A DNA stretch of 64,000 nucleotides from Nymphaea colorata. Lineage: Eukaryota > Streptophyta > Magnoliopsida > Nymphaeales > Nymphaeaceae. The DNA lies in assembly GCF_008831285.2 (NCBI RefSeq), contig NC_045151.1, positions 3,033,544-3,097,543 on the forward strand, read 5' to 3'. Shown here in pieces: positions 22,247 through 35,974 of the stretch. Below the pieces are notes generated by a model, which worked only from the letters and a program-made list of their open reading frames with translations, was not told the DNA's origin and did no database searches. Every line of letters begins with the position of its first letter. Position 1 is the stretch's first letter. The position numbers and the translations under genes are program-made.

Positions 22247-25200
22247 CACACACAAAGATACATGTATCTCAGCAGTAGGAGCTGTGAGCATATATATATG
22301 GCTGACCAAGGAAAGAAGAATTAGGAAGTTGTTTAATGGATTCTAAGAAACTGCAAGCATGAGTTTTGTTCAAAAATATATATATATATAATTATATATA
22401 TATATGAATCTCTATGAGGCCTTGTGGATATAGAATTAGCTGGTCACATTGATAGTAGACGAACTACATGATACATCTACACTTTGGGTGGTACATATAT
22501 GAGTAGGTTTCTCAACTTTAGAAATATTGTTGCATGTCCACCAGGAAAGCAAAGTACGTTGGCATCACATAAACAAGTAAAGGTATGATTTCATTGAATG
22601 GTTTCTTAAAGAAGTTGAATAGAAACAAGGTAGCAGCATCCTTTAGTGTGATAGTTAAAATGGATTGTACTTAGCAAAGAATCTGGTGTTCCATGCAAGG
22701 ACAAAGCATGTACAACCAAAGCATCAGTTCCTTTGTCCGTTGTAGAAGACAATATATTCTCGCTTGAGAAGATTCGTGGAACATAGAATCCAGCAGACAT
22801 GTTAACCACATCCATTGCTAGTGACAATGTTGAGGTTGTGCATGACATCAACTAGCCTCTAAGGTTAATTGTTGAGTAGGCACTGGATTGGGCAGGCGAA
22901 AGACACAAAGGAAAAAGTGCAAAAGTTGGTTATTGATTTGGAGATCAATCTCTACATGGAAATTATTAGAGTGTGAAGCCCGATCCCAACTTAATAGGTT
23001 TCCCCTATTCACAACAGAAATTTTGTAGATCAGGGTTATTATTGTGATTTTCTACTTTTGCAATGGTGCCTTATACTCCTGTCTCAAAGAAAACTCCTGT
23101 CTAAAAGAAGAGCAACATCTCTTGTAAAATGTTTTTTGTTTGAAATAATGGAGTGTCAGTTCTGTTATGGATGTACGAAGACCTTGATGCAAATCCTTGT
23201 ATTCTTGTGTGTTGGATGCTTTTCTTCTTAATCTCAAGAATACGAGAGGGCATAATTCTTAATACAAACAGCAGTGTTAATGGCATTAGCCGAAAACCCA
23301 CATCCAATCTCATGCTTCTAACTCTCTCATAAACAGTCATATTCATATGCTCAGCAGCCCCATTTTACTGTTGTATTCCTGGAATTGTTTCTTCCATTTG
23401 AATCTCACTGGATGCACAGAAGTCTTTGAACTCCTTGCCATCATACTCACCACTATTATCATATTGCAATCACTTAATTTTGAGGCCAGTTTCATTTTCA
23501 CCTTCAGTCTTCAACAAATTGAAAGTAAAACACATCTGATTTATTTTCAGAAAATAAATGCATACTTTTCAGTGGACTCATGAATAAAAGTCACATAGTA
23601 AAGTGAGTTCCAAGGGATCAAACAAGAGCTGGCCACAAACATCTGCATACACTAGATCAAGTTTCTCCTTCTTGGGTGGTCTCCCTAGAAAATGATCCTT
23701 TTCTGCTTCCTAAAGATGCAACTTTCACAAATTCCAACTTTGATAGATTTTAGGCCAACTAATTTTCTCTTTGCTGACATATATTCAACCCTTTTTTATT
23801 CATATTTCCAAGCCTGCAGCATTTATCTCAGCACAATCACCATGTCTTTTGTATCTGCATACTGTGGTCATATACGATGTTCCCAGCTTGTTACTTATGC
23901 TACAACTATTGCACCTTTAGTTATTTTCCAACAACACCTTTTGGTTATTTTCCAAGAACCGCCACCAAGGATAGTGACATACCCTTCATCATCAAGCTGA
24001 CTTATGAATATCAAATTTCTCCTCAATCTGGAAACACATATAATATTCTTTCACTTCCACCACACAGTCCCATTACTCATTTTTACATGGACATCACCTT
24101 TCCCCACAATGTCCAAGGGTTCATCACTAACAAGATAAAACCTTCCAAATGTAGTTTTGCACCCTCTCTTTGCAAGACGTAGAATGAAAAGATGTTCCAT
24201 AATCCAAGATCCAGGACTGAATGAGAGTAGGTACACTCAACACTAAGAGCGTCATTAACTCCTTTCTTGCAACATTTGCATACTCTTTTTCTTGCTTTTG
24301 ATTATGATTTAGATTTTTCCTTTCTAGCAGTCTACAATCTCACTTACAGTGGTCCAGTTTATCACAATTCAACAACCATCTCCATGAGATTAAGACTGAG
24401 TTCTTCTCTTAAACTAAGACCTGACTCTATCTTGACTCTGTTTCTCCGCCCATCCTCCAATTTCAATATTCAAGGCAAACCTATATGCATTGTTTGACAT
24501 ATTGAACAGATAAGCATCGAACAGCTGGTGTGCATAAGATATGTCAGAAATTGAAGTTGGATAGTAGGTCAGATGCATTGGCTGGAAGGAGGGCCATTGT
24601 CCCAGCAATGTCATATTGCATACAAACCTGGGAGATTCCCCCAGATTGACATTAAGATTCCAAATCTGAAGACATATGGAAGAAGTAATGAATAATTATA
24701 ATATATTTGACAAAATTTATAATTGCGATTGTTTCACATATGCAAGAAAGCTTTAGAAAATCAGAAAGAAACATGTAGGAGCACCGTAAAAAAATTTCAT
24801 ATTTGACCTCTGAATTTGTGACTGCAAAAGTTTCACATATGCAAGAAGATCTTCTTTCTCTTTCATGGCTGCCATCTCTTTTTCTAAAGCATCCTTAACC
24901 TTAGTTTCAGCATCAGCTTCTGCAACTCTAACTCTTTCATCAGCCCTTACTACAGCAGCTTCTAGTATAACAGCATGTTCCCTGGCTTTTGCAAGCTCAG
25001 AGCGCCATAATTGTGCTTCTTGAAGAGCAGAATTTCTTTGCTTCCAAAGTTCATCCCGTTCTTTACTTAAACCCTCTATCCTTTCTTCAAAGACTCGCAG
25101 CTGCAACAAAAAGGAAAAGAAACCAAAAAAAAGCACATGGACTTGTAAATAGGCATGTATAAGCATACTAAAACAAATCAATTTGGTCTGCAACAGGAAG

Positions 25201-27566
25201 AAATGCAACAGAAAAGACAGATATTTGAAGCTCAAGATGGTTTGACTATTTCAAGTGAAAGTCCTAGGAAGCTATTGGCACAATCAGATGTACTTTTCCA
25301 CGATACACTATTAGGAGACATGATGCATAATCTGGTTATTTATTGTCCATAAGCATGCTTGCCTGTTATTTCATAAGATTCTGCCCATCTTATACTAGAA
25401 TCGCAAGATGACGATGTTGTCAAGAAAAATTCCTCACAGCACCAACTACAGTCGCACTACCTATTTATATGCCAATGGGTCTGGAGAGTTTTATGTTCTC
25501 TGTAGTGGTTCATGCTGGAGAAGAAATTTTTTTCAATGATCAAATAGCCGACATTATATTCAACAATTTGTGTTGGATAAAAATATCAAGGAAACCCTTT
25601 CAAGACTATAGTATGTGGCCAACTGACATATCCAAAAAGATAAAAAGAGGTTCACACGTCAATTGCCAACCCAAACATGTAAGGCAAAAACATGTGTATA
25701 TATGCAAGCACAAAATGCTGTGAGAAACACATGCATACACAGGTATATGGTTATTCATTCTTACCACAAGAAGAAATTTTTACATGGGAAGGAAAAGCTT
25801 TTGGAATCAAGACGAGAATAGCATAATAACTGCATTATTTTTCACAAAAATTTACTTTTTACATAATTTCACCACTAAAATAACTTCATCCTTCAAGGAA
25901 ATTTCAAGTTTATAAGGCCCTACTGCTAAAGAGTAATTCAAATAGGAAAATCTTACCTAAGATTGAAACTCAACTCATAAATTAATCATAACTTAGAGGT
26001 GATGTTACTACCTTTGACAAAGAAGACTCCAACTGTAGGTCTGCTTCCTTTTTAAGACGTTCAATTTCTGTACAAGCAGCCCTTCGCGCTTCATCCATTG
26101 TATGAGCAGCAGATGCAGCAGCTTCTGCAGCTTCTGCAGTGTCAGTTAATTTCTCAGCAATCTCTTTTATTGTTGCATCTCGAGCACGTATTTCTCTGGC
26201 CAAATGTTGCAACTCTTCGTCTTTTACTCGAAGTGTCTCCTGATGGAGGAACATGTCACAATTTCAAGGAGGCATTACCATTTCAAAATGTTTCAAGAAC
26301 AACCAATTATGAATATGCTATCAATAGAGGCTAAAGAGAGATGCTCATGCTAGTAAACTTTTGACACCTTCATGATTGATAAATCATCCATTTGACCTTC
26401 CTTTGTTTTATTTGTCAACATACTGAGAGCTGTTTTCATTGATATCTGCATTGCTGCTTCGATTTCTTTAGATGCTTCTGCTGCTGTTGAGTTGGCTGCA
26501 GCAACCACAGTTGCAACAGTTCCTAATCTGGAAGAACCATTGCCACTCAAGGAATTGACTGCCTCTCTATGAGCCCTTAACACCAGCTGTGCTGCACTGT
26601 TGTTGAACAATTATGAGTGAAAGAAAATAAAATGACCACCAATGGAAGCAAAACACTTCCACACACACACACTCTTTTTCAGAAAGAGAGAGGCAGACAG
26701 GCAGACACACAGGAGGGATAACGAGAGAGAAAGTCATGGACTCATGAATCTTACACTTGAAAAATATAAAAAGGTAATTTTTTTCGGAAGGTTTCCAAAA
26801 GATAGTATTATATTGTGATAATAGTAATTTGGTGTATCCTGATAACATCATGATGGTTATGATATTACCAACTCAATCTAAATTCTAAAGTAGAAACATA
26901 TGAGAGATACTGGTCACCATGATCCATCTTATCATAGACTATTTGTCAATGACCAAGCATTCAATGTACAACCATCAACTCCATAGTACATTGTCAGTCA
27001 AAATTCCAGCCAGACTGTCACCTGCAAACATTCAGTATTTTGATCTGACAGAGTTGAAACTATCATCAACCATCCTAGTAAATTTTTAGAAGCCTTTGGA
27101 AGTAGTTTTAGCATCTTCACCACGAGTCTTATGTATGACACATAGAAATTTTGGTTTCCTTTGGAAAAATAAGGATAAATAATGAGAGAAAGTATGGATC
27201 AATCGCACTTAACAGAAAAGATGCAGTGTGACTTTCAAAAGCTAATGCTATACATAGCATTATCACATTGCCCTTTGAAACCTCACAAGTCACCAGTATT
27301 AAATTTGCCAATATATTTACACCTATGCTTTAAACCTATGTCACATGGACTCTTCAAAAAAGGGGCCGTGCTCGCGTCGACACAATGCTGGTGGCTGGTG
27401 CTGGTGCAGTACGGGTGCAGCTCTGACATGCATGCATCCCAACCACACCGTCTCTTGTGCATGTTCAAAATACTTTCTACGTTTTTCTCTCTCCCCCTTT
27501 CTTTCTTTATGTACAGTAATTATAGTAAAAAAGGACAGATTAAGCTAAGAAACAAGCTTAAAAATT

Positions 27567-27604
<38 letters not shown>

Positions 27605-30600
27605 CCTCGCAGCACCCCCGTACCCAAATTTTTTGGGATGTGTCGTGCCAGCACCCGCACCCCTCACTCATGTGACATAGCTTTAAAACAGCAGATATGA
27701 TAATTTTTTTAAATTTATGAGAAAGACTACTCATAATCAGCCCTGCAAGAACACCATGCCTTTGCCACCAGCACAAGCAAACCACCAAATATCCGTACCA
27801 ATGAGCAGCCGAGAAAATGATTGACCCCTTAAAAGCATTTGAAAAAAGAGAAAATGACAAAACATATTCTGGCCATCCACAGGCCGAAAACAGTTGTGCT
27901 AGCATCATTTAGCCTGGTTACAACTTACAACAACTGATGCCAACTAAATATATTTTAGCTAGCAGTGACTAGAAAATAGTTCTGCATTTTGTTTTTCCCT
28001 GAAAAGTTGCCAGCCATTCCCAGCCAACCTCCAGAAAACCATGGCTTGAATATAGGAGGCCTGAACAAAATATTGGTTGTAGTGAGACACAAAACCAAAT
28101 GATGCAAGTATTGCAGCTTTCCATTCTATAATTCAAAATTCCTAATGTTTTTTTTTTGCTAGTCTCAAACATTAGATGCTCTTTTCCAGGAGAACGTGAA
28201 ATTTTTTAACTATTTTAGGTCATCATTATGCTTCCAATTTATGTAAAACGTCTGAGCTACTTTATGAGGCCTTGTTACCATATAATATTCCATGAGTTAC
28301 CTGTTAGACTACGAGGCACCAATGAAGTTCTAGAGGATATAGTTGACCTTCATAATTCATACACAAGGAGACAAGAGAGAGACAAGTTGAAGACAGAATG
28401 ATCAATATAACAATATGAAACAGACAGATCATGGAGAAGAGAGTACTTTATGCAGCCTACATGCCTAGGCTGAGGCACCTAGTGCCACCCCAAAATAACA
28501 ATTACTTTTGAAAATTTTGATCATAAAGTTTTTTTTTTTTTTTTGGTTCAATCTTATAATATATTGATTAAAGGAGAGGAGCTTTGAAACCCCCTGTCCC
28601 CTTTTCTCCTCTTTTTCTTCTTCCCCTTCTTTCTCCATGCTTTTCAGATCGGATCTACTGCCTAAGTTGGCCTAACAGTTTTAACTACATAGGAGAGTAT
28701 AAAATAGCACATAATAACCACAAGATGATTAACACAGCATAAAAACTTGCACAAATCTTACTGTAAAGTGGATACCCAAGCTCTAGCTGCACCAGGGGTT
28801 TCTGCACAAAGGAAGTAGTCTTTTTTCTGAGGTGTCCCAATATCTGAACAATAGCAGTTAAGACATATCACAGAAATCACTCCTTGCAATAAATAGGTAC
28901 CATAGCCAAATTAAACTTCCAGCAAAAAGGAATATTGTTGATGTGGATACAGAAACAGCAACCCTCATACTTTGGCAGCCCACTGCATGGAAGCACAAGT
29001 GATATTATTAGATTTTCAAAGATCCAGTTTACCATCAGTATTATAACTGATATCATAAAAAAATATGGCAAGTTAAAAAGAAAAACTCATTAAGAGAATA
29101 TGCATATTAAGCATGCTACTGCATGATATCAAGTTATTTGCCTCTTAGACAGTTTACTAGAAACACATTGCAGTCATTTCAAAACTTACTGAAAATTAAC
29201 AGGAGAAATAGAGATTGTGCTATTCGCATCAAATATAATTGTCCCCTTAATAGCCGGCTCATTTCTCCTTGTCCTGGGCCACATGACAGAAAATAACTAG
29301 ATGTGCTATTAAGGAATGAAAATTTACTAGAGTATGGCATTTTTACTTCAAGAAATTCACTGAAATAGCATATACTTGTATTCCATCTTTCCGGTAGTTG
29401 GATCTAAGATCACCCATCGTTCATTCCATTTGCGCAGCTGATTAAGCAAATGAGGTAGAGGGAAACACAATAAATAATCAATTTAAAACAAAATAAATTG
29501 CAGCAAGAGAAGCCAAAGAAAGCTGAATGTGTTTTCAGATGTAACAACAAGATCTTTCAATAAACCACTAATAAGCAATTTAAAGATCCACCAAGTTGTT
29601 GAGAGCAATGGAAGGGTTGCATACATAAGTTATCTCCAACCAGGAGTGTCTTTACAAAGGAACTTGCATAAAAAGATGCGTTACATTCTCTTTTGCAGGC
29701 AATTTAGGGAATAAAATTAGCTAGATGAGCATCACTCACCTAGCCTGCTTTTCCTATTGAAAATATGCAGGTCAAGATGGGCACTTGCCTACCCCAAACC
29801 AATATTGTAAACCGCATTAAGATCCCACATATCAATTGGGCCAGTAACTAGATATATTATCTAATCCTACTTAACATTGCAATTTTTTTACTGCCAAAAA
29901 AACCATGGAAAAAATTTAAAAAAAAATCAATAAAAATAGGGAAATATTCCCTATGAAAAAAATGAAGTGCATAAGCACAAGTTCATATAAAAAAAGTAAC
30001 AAGTGACAAACATAAGACACCAATTTAATAGTAATATGGAAAACTAACATTCACATTTCATTTAAAACAAAGTACATCCACTGTTAAAATTAAATTCCCT
30101 AATACATAAGTTCAGAGTAAGACTTCAAGTACATGATTATAAAATGTAAATCCCTATTAATCAAGCCCTTTGGTTGTGTTTGATAGCCTTGGATCTCAGA
30201 TCCGAGGTTGAATTTGTTGAGTAAATCTGAGGTTTATTAAACTGTAGATTTAAGAACTGCAGATTTCAGATCCATGAGAATGCTGACATCCATGGACCTC
30301 CAATCGGAAGAGGCTGCAAAAGGAATGAATCTTGTTCCCCCAAAAATGCTGCACCTACACCACACCCATTTAACATAGCTTTTAGCACTAAATTAAGGGT
30401 ATGACTCCCCTTACAAGAAGGTCTAAAACACACGGTGTACAAAAGGATTTTCTCCATTTGAATCCTCCTATTTATATGAAAGGACTAAACCAAGATCACA
30501 AGAAGACATTGTTTTCCTATTTCACCAAAGGAAAATCCATCTCCCAAACTATCACGCTCATATCCTCCTAGCACTGCACTTGGCACAGTGGCAAGCCAAC

Positions 30601-32210
30601 CTAAGATGCCTTTGGCATGTTTTCTTCCTTGAGAAATCTTTAACGAGGTGAATCTGGAAGGCAACCTAAAATCTAAGGCTCTACAAGATTCATTCCTTTT
30701 TCAACCCAAAATTTGGAAATTTGGAGTTGTAACATGAGTACTTGAATTTCTTTCCTTTCCTTTCTATCTTTTCTTTTCACTCACAAGTTCATATGCTGCC
30801 CCTCAAAACTCCACCAGGACAGATTCCTTTCTCCATTTGACAAATTACAAGCAAATACACTACCAATCATAGCAAGAAAAGTATTACAACAAAACTATCT
30901 ACTTATAATGTTTCCATGGCTCATGGCAGGAGCAAACTTTGCCATCTGCTTAAGCTAATCAGAAATTGAAGCACATCTACAACAAGATAGACATCTGACT
31001 TGCAGAGTTATGGTTACATCAACTGAGTGAGCACTGTATCTTTTACGGCTTATAACTTGGTAAGCAAGGCATCCTTGGTGAGAATTCGGCGAAAAAGGCA
31101 TCCACTCTTAGTGCAAATGGTAATATGTCCATGGAACTTTCTGTCACATATTATGATCAAAGCTCTTCAGCTGCGTGAACTACTAGAATAAGAAATGCTA
31201 ATCTTATACTCGTTATAACATAACCCGTTTATGATCTATGATGACAACAATGGGAAGTTCTGTTTCAAAAGTTTCTAGCCGCTCATTCCTGTATTCTTGG
31301 TGGATTGCTCATTATAGCACATGTCAGCGACTCAGCAAAGTAAAGACCTGAATTTTACAAAACACCATGATATAGCTTTAAAGTTTTGGTGCAACTTCAA
31401 AAATAATTTCAGTGACAGGAGTAAGTTATCAAGCACTCAAATTTGCAAAAGAATAGATTGATTTCAGCTTGCGATTCCATATACATGGCAAAAGAAACAT
31501 GAAGAAAGAATGAAGGATAAAAGAAAATTTTGTGAACGATAAACTGAAACAGACTATTGCAAATGAAAAGACCAACTAAATTCAACAAGAACTATCATCC
31601 GAATTACAACAACATCCAGCGGTCTGGAATTCAATCACCCAAACAATTGGCCAGAGGAGAACTCCAACGGGGAACGAAGGAGAGATCGTTAGCCAAGCAA
31701 GGAATGACCCAAGGAAGCACTCACGATAAACCACAAAATATAATGATCCAACGTAATGATCCATTTTTCACAACATCAAACAGTTCAGTCAAACAAACAA
31801 AATTGGAACAAATTTCACAAGAAATGCAAAATCTCAGCAATGAGTGACACCGTTTCAGATCGTTTCAGAAGTGGTCCTTGCAGTAAGTTCCTCCCCGAAC
31901 CAGCAGCCAGCTGCCTCTTGATCCTGTCCAAACTATTATCATTCTCCACCTAAAACCCGGAGAATTCCCCGAAAAAGCAAAGAGGTCAGGATTGAAAAAG
32001 CAAAGTTACTTGTAAAGAACCCTATCGGCGGAAATAAATCCTATATCGAAAACCCCTCTAATGAAAACATTGCGGAAAACGAAGAGAAGAAATTGACAAA
32101 TCATATTTTATCATTTCAACCCGAAAATGAAGGACACAGAGAAGAATCCCAGAAGAGCTGCCAAAACAAAAGCACAAAAAACTCACAGGAGAACTTCCAT
32201 TTGCCGCCAT
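19821..32210 (-). CDS. SWAP70: SWAP70-like protein: PH domain plus coiled coil
   Basis: Ten exons traced by GT/AG and phase: 32187-32210, 31851-31949, 29376-29437, 29190-29273, 28951-28982, 28762-28843, 26368-26596, 26012-26239, 24808-25100, 19821-20148. They total 1461 nt, giving 486 aa. The protein starts MAANGSSP. A PH domain covers about residues 25-135 (LKRSETLRKWNERWVILD, IKGTIIFDANSTISISPVNF, DYFLCAETPGAARAWVSTL). Then come a helical segment with NGSSRLGTVATVVAAANSTA, and a long coiled coil (ETLRVKDEELQHLARE to AYVKLLQSQIQRQ, about 205-378). The acidic C-terminus carries TEWSDFQ and ARIADVREIS. It corresponds to plant SWAP70, which by family knowledge binds phosphoinositides and Rho-type GTPases (ROPs) in immunity and membrane signalling. 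The exon 9 donor (AG^GTCAAA) is weak. Intron 9 is 4.66 kb, intron 2 about 2.4 kb and intron 6 about 2.2 kb. The length agrees with the family. Confidence 0.9.
22209..22405. repeat. TA microsatellites in SWAP70 intron 9
   Basis: Two TA tracts (about 22209-22236 and 22376-22405), the first followed by an AC run, lie inside the 4.66-kb intron. No coding or regulatory meaning is evident. Confidence 0.8.
23060..24350 (-). mobile_element. Dead Ty1/copia retrotransposon fragment in SWAP70 intron 9
   Basis: Read on the minus strand, the order is that of a copia polyprotein. A partial CCHC knuckle lies near 24340 (CDKLDHCK, stop, DC). A protease-like SWILDYGTSFHS lies near 24200. A segment typical of the protease-to-integrase region (DEPLDIVGKGDVHVKMSNG) follows near 24100. 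A GAG-pre-integrase-like C..C and K-Q-R/F stretch lies near 23730, and the integrase phrase NGAAEHMNMTVYERVRSM with ANAINTAVCIKNYALS lies near 23350-23230. Frameshifts and stops interrupt all parts. No reverse transcriptase or LTRs were identified. It sits in the same orientation as the host gene. Confidence 0.75.
27336..27679. mobile_element. Mutator-type foldback MITE in SWAP70 intron 6
   Basis: The ends are inverted: CTATGTCACATG at the left and CATGTGACATA at the right. The inversion continues inward as GGTGCAGTACGGGTGCAGC against GCAGCACCCCCGTACCC, so much of the element can fold back. The flanks are GCTTTAAAC (27327-27335) and GCTTTAAAA (27680-27688), a 9-bp duplication with one mismatch, as Mutator-like elements make. 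The centre has been expanded by pyrimidine-rich sequence and an AT microsatellite (about 27572-27601). Confidence 0.7.
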
Positions 32211-33872
32211 GGCATGAGAGAAGCCCTAGATTGTGGAAAAGTAAACGAGATCTTCGAGTTCGAGGTGCTTTACGAGTCAGCCGTGGTTCAGAACGGAGTG
32301 CATGGAGAAAGAGGGCGACTCCCCGTCCCTTGGACTCGTAGGTAACGTTAAACCCGGAGAAGAGGTCCTTCCGCCTTCATTTCCTTTTCATTTAGGCTCA
32401 CATTTTTTACCATAATCTCGAACATCTACCTCCTTTTTAATTTCCATGAGTTAATCCTTTCTTAAAGAATTATATGGACATCATTGAGGAAGAGATACCG
32501 AAAGACTGGTTTTTTTAGGGGTAAGAGTTGGTATTGGCTTTAGACGAGGCTGGTGGCAGCCCAACTCTATTTTCAGTATAAGTATATTAATTTTTTATGA
32601 AAGAGTTACTGATATGCAAGTTGAAGCAGAGCGACACTTAAAAAGACTCAAAGTAGTTTGTACCTTAAAAAAGACAATGAATTGAGTAGTAGCTTCGACT
32701 ACTTTTCATTCAAAGATAGAGAGTGGTGGATAATGAATGAGGTAGAAGCTAATTTTTAGAAAAGCATAGATGAAGGAGAAAAAGAGAATGAAAAAGAGCA
32801 AAAGAGAGCTTTTAAGATGCATAAAGCAAGCCAACATTTTGAGTTTTCATGAAGAGAAATAAAGCATAAGGTCTTGAAGCATGAAGATCATGTTAAAAAA
32901 ATATAATATAAATAACGAGAATAAAAAATAATCAAAACTATATTATAACAAACATCGAAGTAGCTATGCACGAGTAGAATAACAAGTACCTAATTTAATA
33001 TGAACGTTCAACAACCATATAACACCTAAAAATCAAATTCAATTGCGGTCTCAAGTAAAAATGATATAGTTGAGCAATCAGCTATTACATAATCACATTA
33101 AAGTTCATATAATGTGTAAGAGTCCCATGATCTTTACAATTTTGTTATATAGCAATTAATATTATGTATGAATATGTGAAACCAATTCTTAATTTCATGT
33201 GTGTGTACATGTGTCTATGCATGAGAAGCCTTCTTTTTTTTTAGCTCAAGTGATGCCAAGGTTGATTGTAGTCATTGGCAAGCCTCACTCTTTTCGCTGT
33301 AGCAAAAACCTTGTCTTCCTGAACTAGACAAGGAGGTTTTCTAGCACTCAACAAACAATCATCTATTCCTTCTTTTATTATTAGTCACAAACGAGCACTT
33401 GTCACAAGACTTTGCCAAAATACTTCTGAATGTCCTTTGTGAGCTAATCGGATGATTAATGTGGAGGAAATTGTTGACATCATCGTCAGTCTAATATATT
33501 TCCGTTGCCAAATTGTTGACATCATCGTGAGTCCGTGTTTGCTCAGGTAAAATCTTCTCTATGTCTTTCTTGTTTGGTCTTGATCGATCCATTGAAGTAT
33601 TGTTGTAGCCCATCCTTGACTGCTGCTGACTTTTTTTTGCTTTTATGCTTAGTAGGTTTCTAAAGCCCTTTGCCCTGATCCTTATATCCCAAGGGGCTGG
33701 TGCAATGGCGGTGAACGGGCTGGTAGACAGTCAGTGTCTGTTTCAATCTTTCATGGCATCAACCTGTTGTGCTGCAAAAGAAGGAGCACTGACATGCAAA
33801 TAATACATAGCTAGGGCACCTACCTCGAGGCACTACAAGCCAACCCTAGACCCTTGCAGGATGAGGGGAAAG
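32211..33872. other. SWAP70 upstream region and intergenic DNA
   Basis: Immediately upstream of the SWAP70 start the sequence is the likely 5' untranslated region and promoter. Beyond it (32400-33870) I see AT-rich DNA with no credible exon, RNA gene or repeat terminus. Short frames crossing 32093-32345 are antisense to the SWAP70 5' end and lack family resemblance. Confidence 0.45.
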
Positions 33873-34053
33873 CAGGGGTGGAGCTAGGATTTTTTTCAGG
33901 GATGGGCCAAACAGTCTAACCTCGGATTTGGGTATGGCCAAACTGAACCCGAATCTAAAAAATGTATTGCACAACTAAATTTTTTTAATGTTTTTTTTTT
34001 CGATTAGTTGGGATGGGGCATGGCCTAGGTGCCCCTCCCTCCCTCTCCCTCTG
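33873..34053. mobile_element. hAT-type MITE with perfect 8-bp target duplication
   Basis: A 181-bp element begins CAGGGGTGGAGCTAGG, matching the family end, and is flanked by GGGGAAAG at 33865-33872 and again at 34054-34061. Its right end (TCCCTCTG) is degenerate. The interior has the family hallmark of a purine-rich head followed by an AT-rich core. Confidence 0.7.
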
Positions 34054-35510
34054 GGGGAAAGGGTTGGGTAGAGGGGGGGAGGGTGTGGTTCGCCATACAC
34101 TCGGGCGGTAGGATTAGCTTCTCACTCACCTGACAATCGCTTTCCTTATGCTCATGATGTGTCAAATCATTGATGCACCATCACACCTTTAGCTAGTTCG
34201 CTTTTAGGTGAATTTACTCTTTTTGGTCTGAACTTCTATGCATAAGAAACTTTGTTTCTTTGGTTATATTTTGAATTGAGTTCCAAAGACAGTAAGCGAG
34301 AAAATCATTCAAGGTGTTTTGTCCAACATCGTCGTCTTTTTCCTTGGTACATGCCATTTCCAGAATATGCTTCTTTTCATACCATGCCTCATGGAATGTC
34401 CTTTTTCATTTTGAGTATCTTGTGTTCTATTTGTTCCAAACTAAGCGACTTCCCTATGATCTTCCTCATTGTAAGACATTTTTCTTACATTCAAATGTCA
34501 TTCTTTAGAATGTATGACTGATTTTGCTCATTATTTCATACATATAGTAGTGTGAATTGAGGCTGAGCTCTGAGCTTTTCAGGAATAGTGGCATTTGAGT
34601 TTCTTTGAGCCTTTAACTTATGATTTGTCAATTTGTCAATTCCATTTATCAATGGGGACAAGGAAGGGATATAACTCATGAGTGGTAGATTGTCACATCG
34701 ATGTGGCGGAGGCCATTAGCTCAAGCCTGCTTGTCCCTGAACCCACTGCAAGTTTTTCCCTTACGACTTTCTCTCCCATTGTTGCTGAATGAGATAAGTT
34801 GTGGGATTGGCGTGATAGGTAGGGATGGGTATGTTGCTAGGTGTGAACTTCATGCTAATATAAAGCATATTGATATGAGTGGTGTTTTGGGATGAAACAT
34901 AATCAATACCAGCTTTGTCCATGAAGAGGGACGTACAACTATAAATATCATGGAGAGTTTGACTCTAGCTTTGGAGGAACGTGAATTTCAGTACTTAGTG
35001 GCACTAGATCTACTTTGTTGTAAGTATTTGTCAAATTCTTCTCATGCCCAAGTAACTAATCATGAAGACAAGTCTAATATAATGAACAACTTGCATGATT
35101 TCAAGGTTTAAGCTTTATATTCTTGTTCCTTCCTTCCCAATTAGTCAGTATTCTTGCAAAAAGTTCCCACTGTTTCTTCCTTCCTCTACGTTACTATAGT
35201 AATTCTATCTAGCTTCTTGATATGGTACACAAAAGCAGTATGGTTGACAAGACTAAGTTAATTTGGCCTTAATGCCCCTTGTCACAACTAATATTTTGGC
35301 TTGCAAAGTGCCCAGGGTTGCCCAAGATTTGAACTCTCTTTTGCTCTTCTTAACTTAATAGAAGTTTTGTATCTGATTGATTAAAAGTTTTATAATCATC
35401 ACTGTGAAATGACGTAAGGGATTGTCTAATTGTTGCTGATTAAAAGTTTTATAACTCATTCAATTGGGACAATTTAGAATTTCCTTCTTCTTCTTCTTTC
35501 TTCTTCTTTA

Positions 35511-35595
<85 letters not shown>

Positions 35596-35974
35596 TCAAT
35601 ATTTTATCCAATTGTTATCTCAAGGGGTCAAGTTTTTTACTTTGGTTGACACAAAAATCAGCCTTGGACTACTAGCAATCGAAGACAATACCTATATTTT
35701 CATCAGCATTTAGCAAGTGCCATTGAGTTTGCTCCACAGCGGGCATAGTGCCTTTGAGAGTGAAAATAAGGTGTTGGATGCTCTATTGGTTACACACAAT
35801 GACCACTCTTAGTGCCACTATATACCACCTCAATGCTTTGAACAAACATTGCTAGGCATCCAGGCAATGAGTGTAGCCAACAGGCTCTTGGCACACCATT
35901 GGTGATCTTAGGCACATAGTGGTCAACGACCTCTAGGAGCAGGCAACAAGCTTATAGAATGTAAGCTTATTTGA
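34054..35974. other. Intergenic DNA with unrecognised coding-like relics
   Basis: Around 34250-34520 and 34780-35080 the plus strand shows stretches with coding-like composition, broken by stops and frameshifts. The second includes a phrase reading EEGRTTINIMESLTLALEEREFQYLVALDLL. I could not assign either to a family; decayed retroelement or gene fragments are the likeliest explanation. Confidence 0.35.
35511..35590. repeat. Compound (TC)n(TA)n microsatellite
   Basis: About 34 bp of TC followed by about 46 bp of TA, uninterrupted. Confidence 0.95.
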
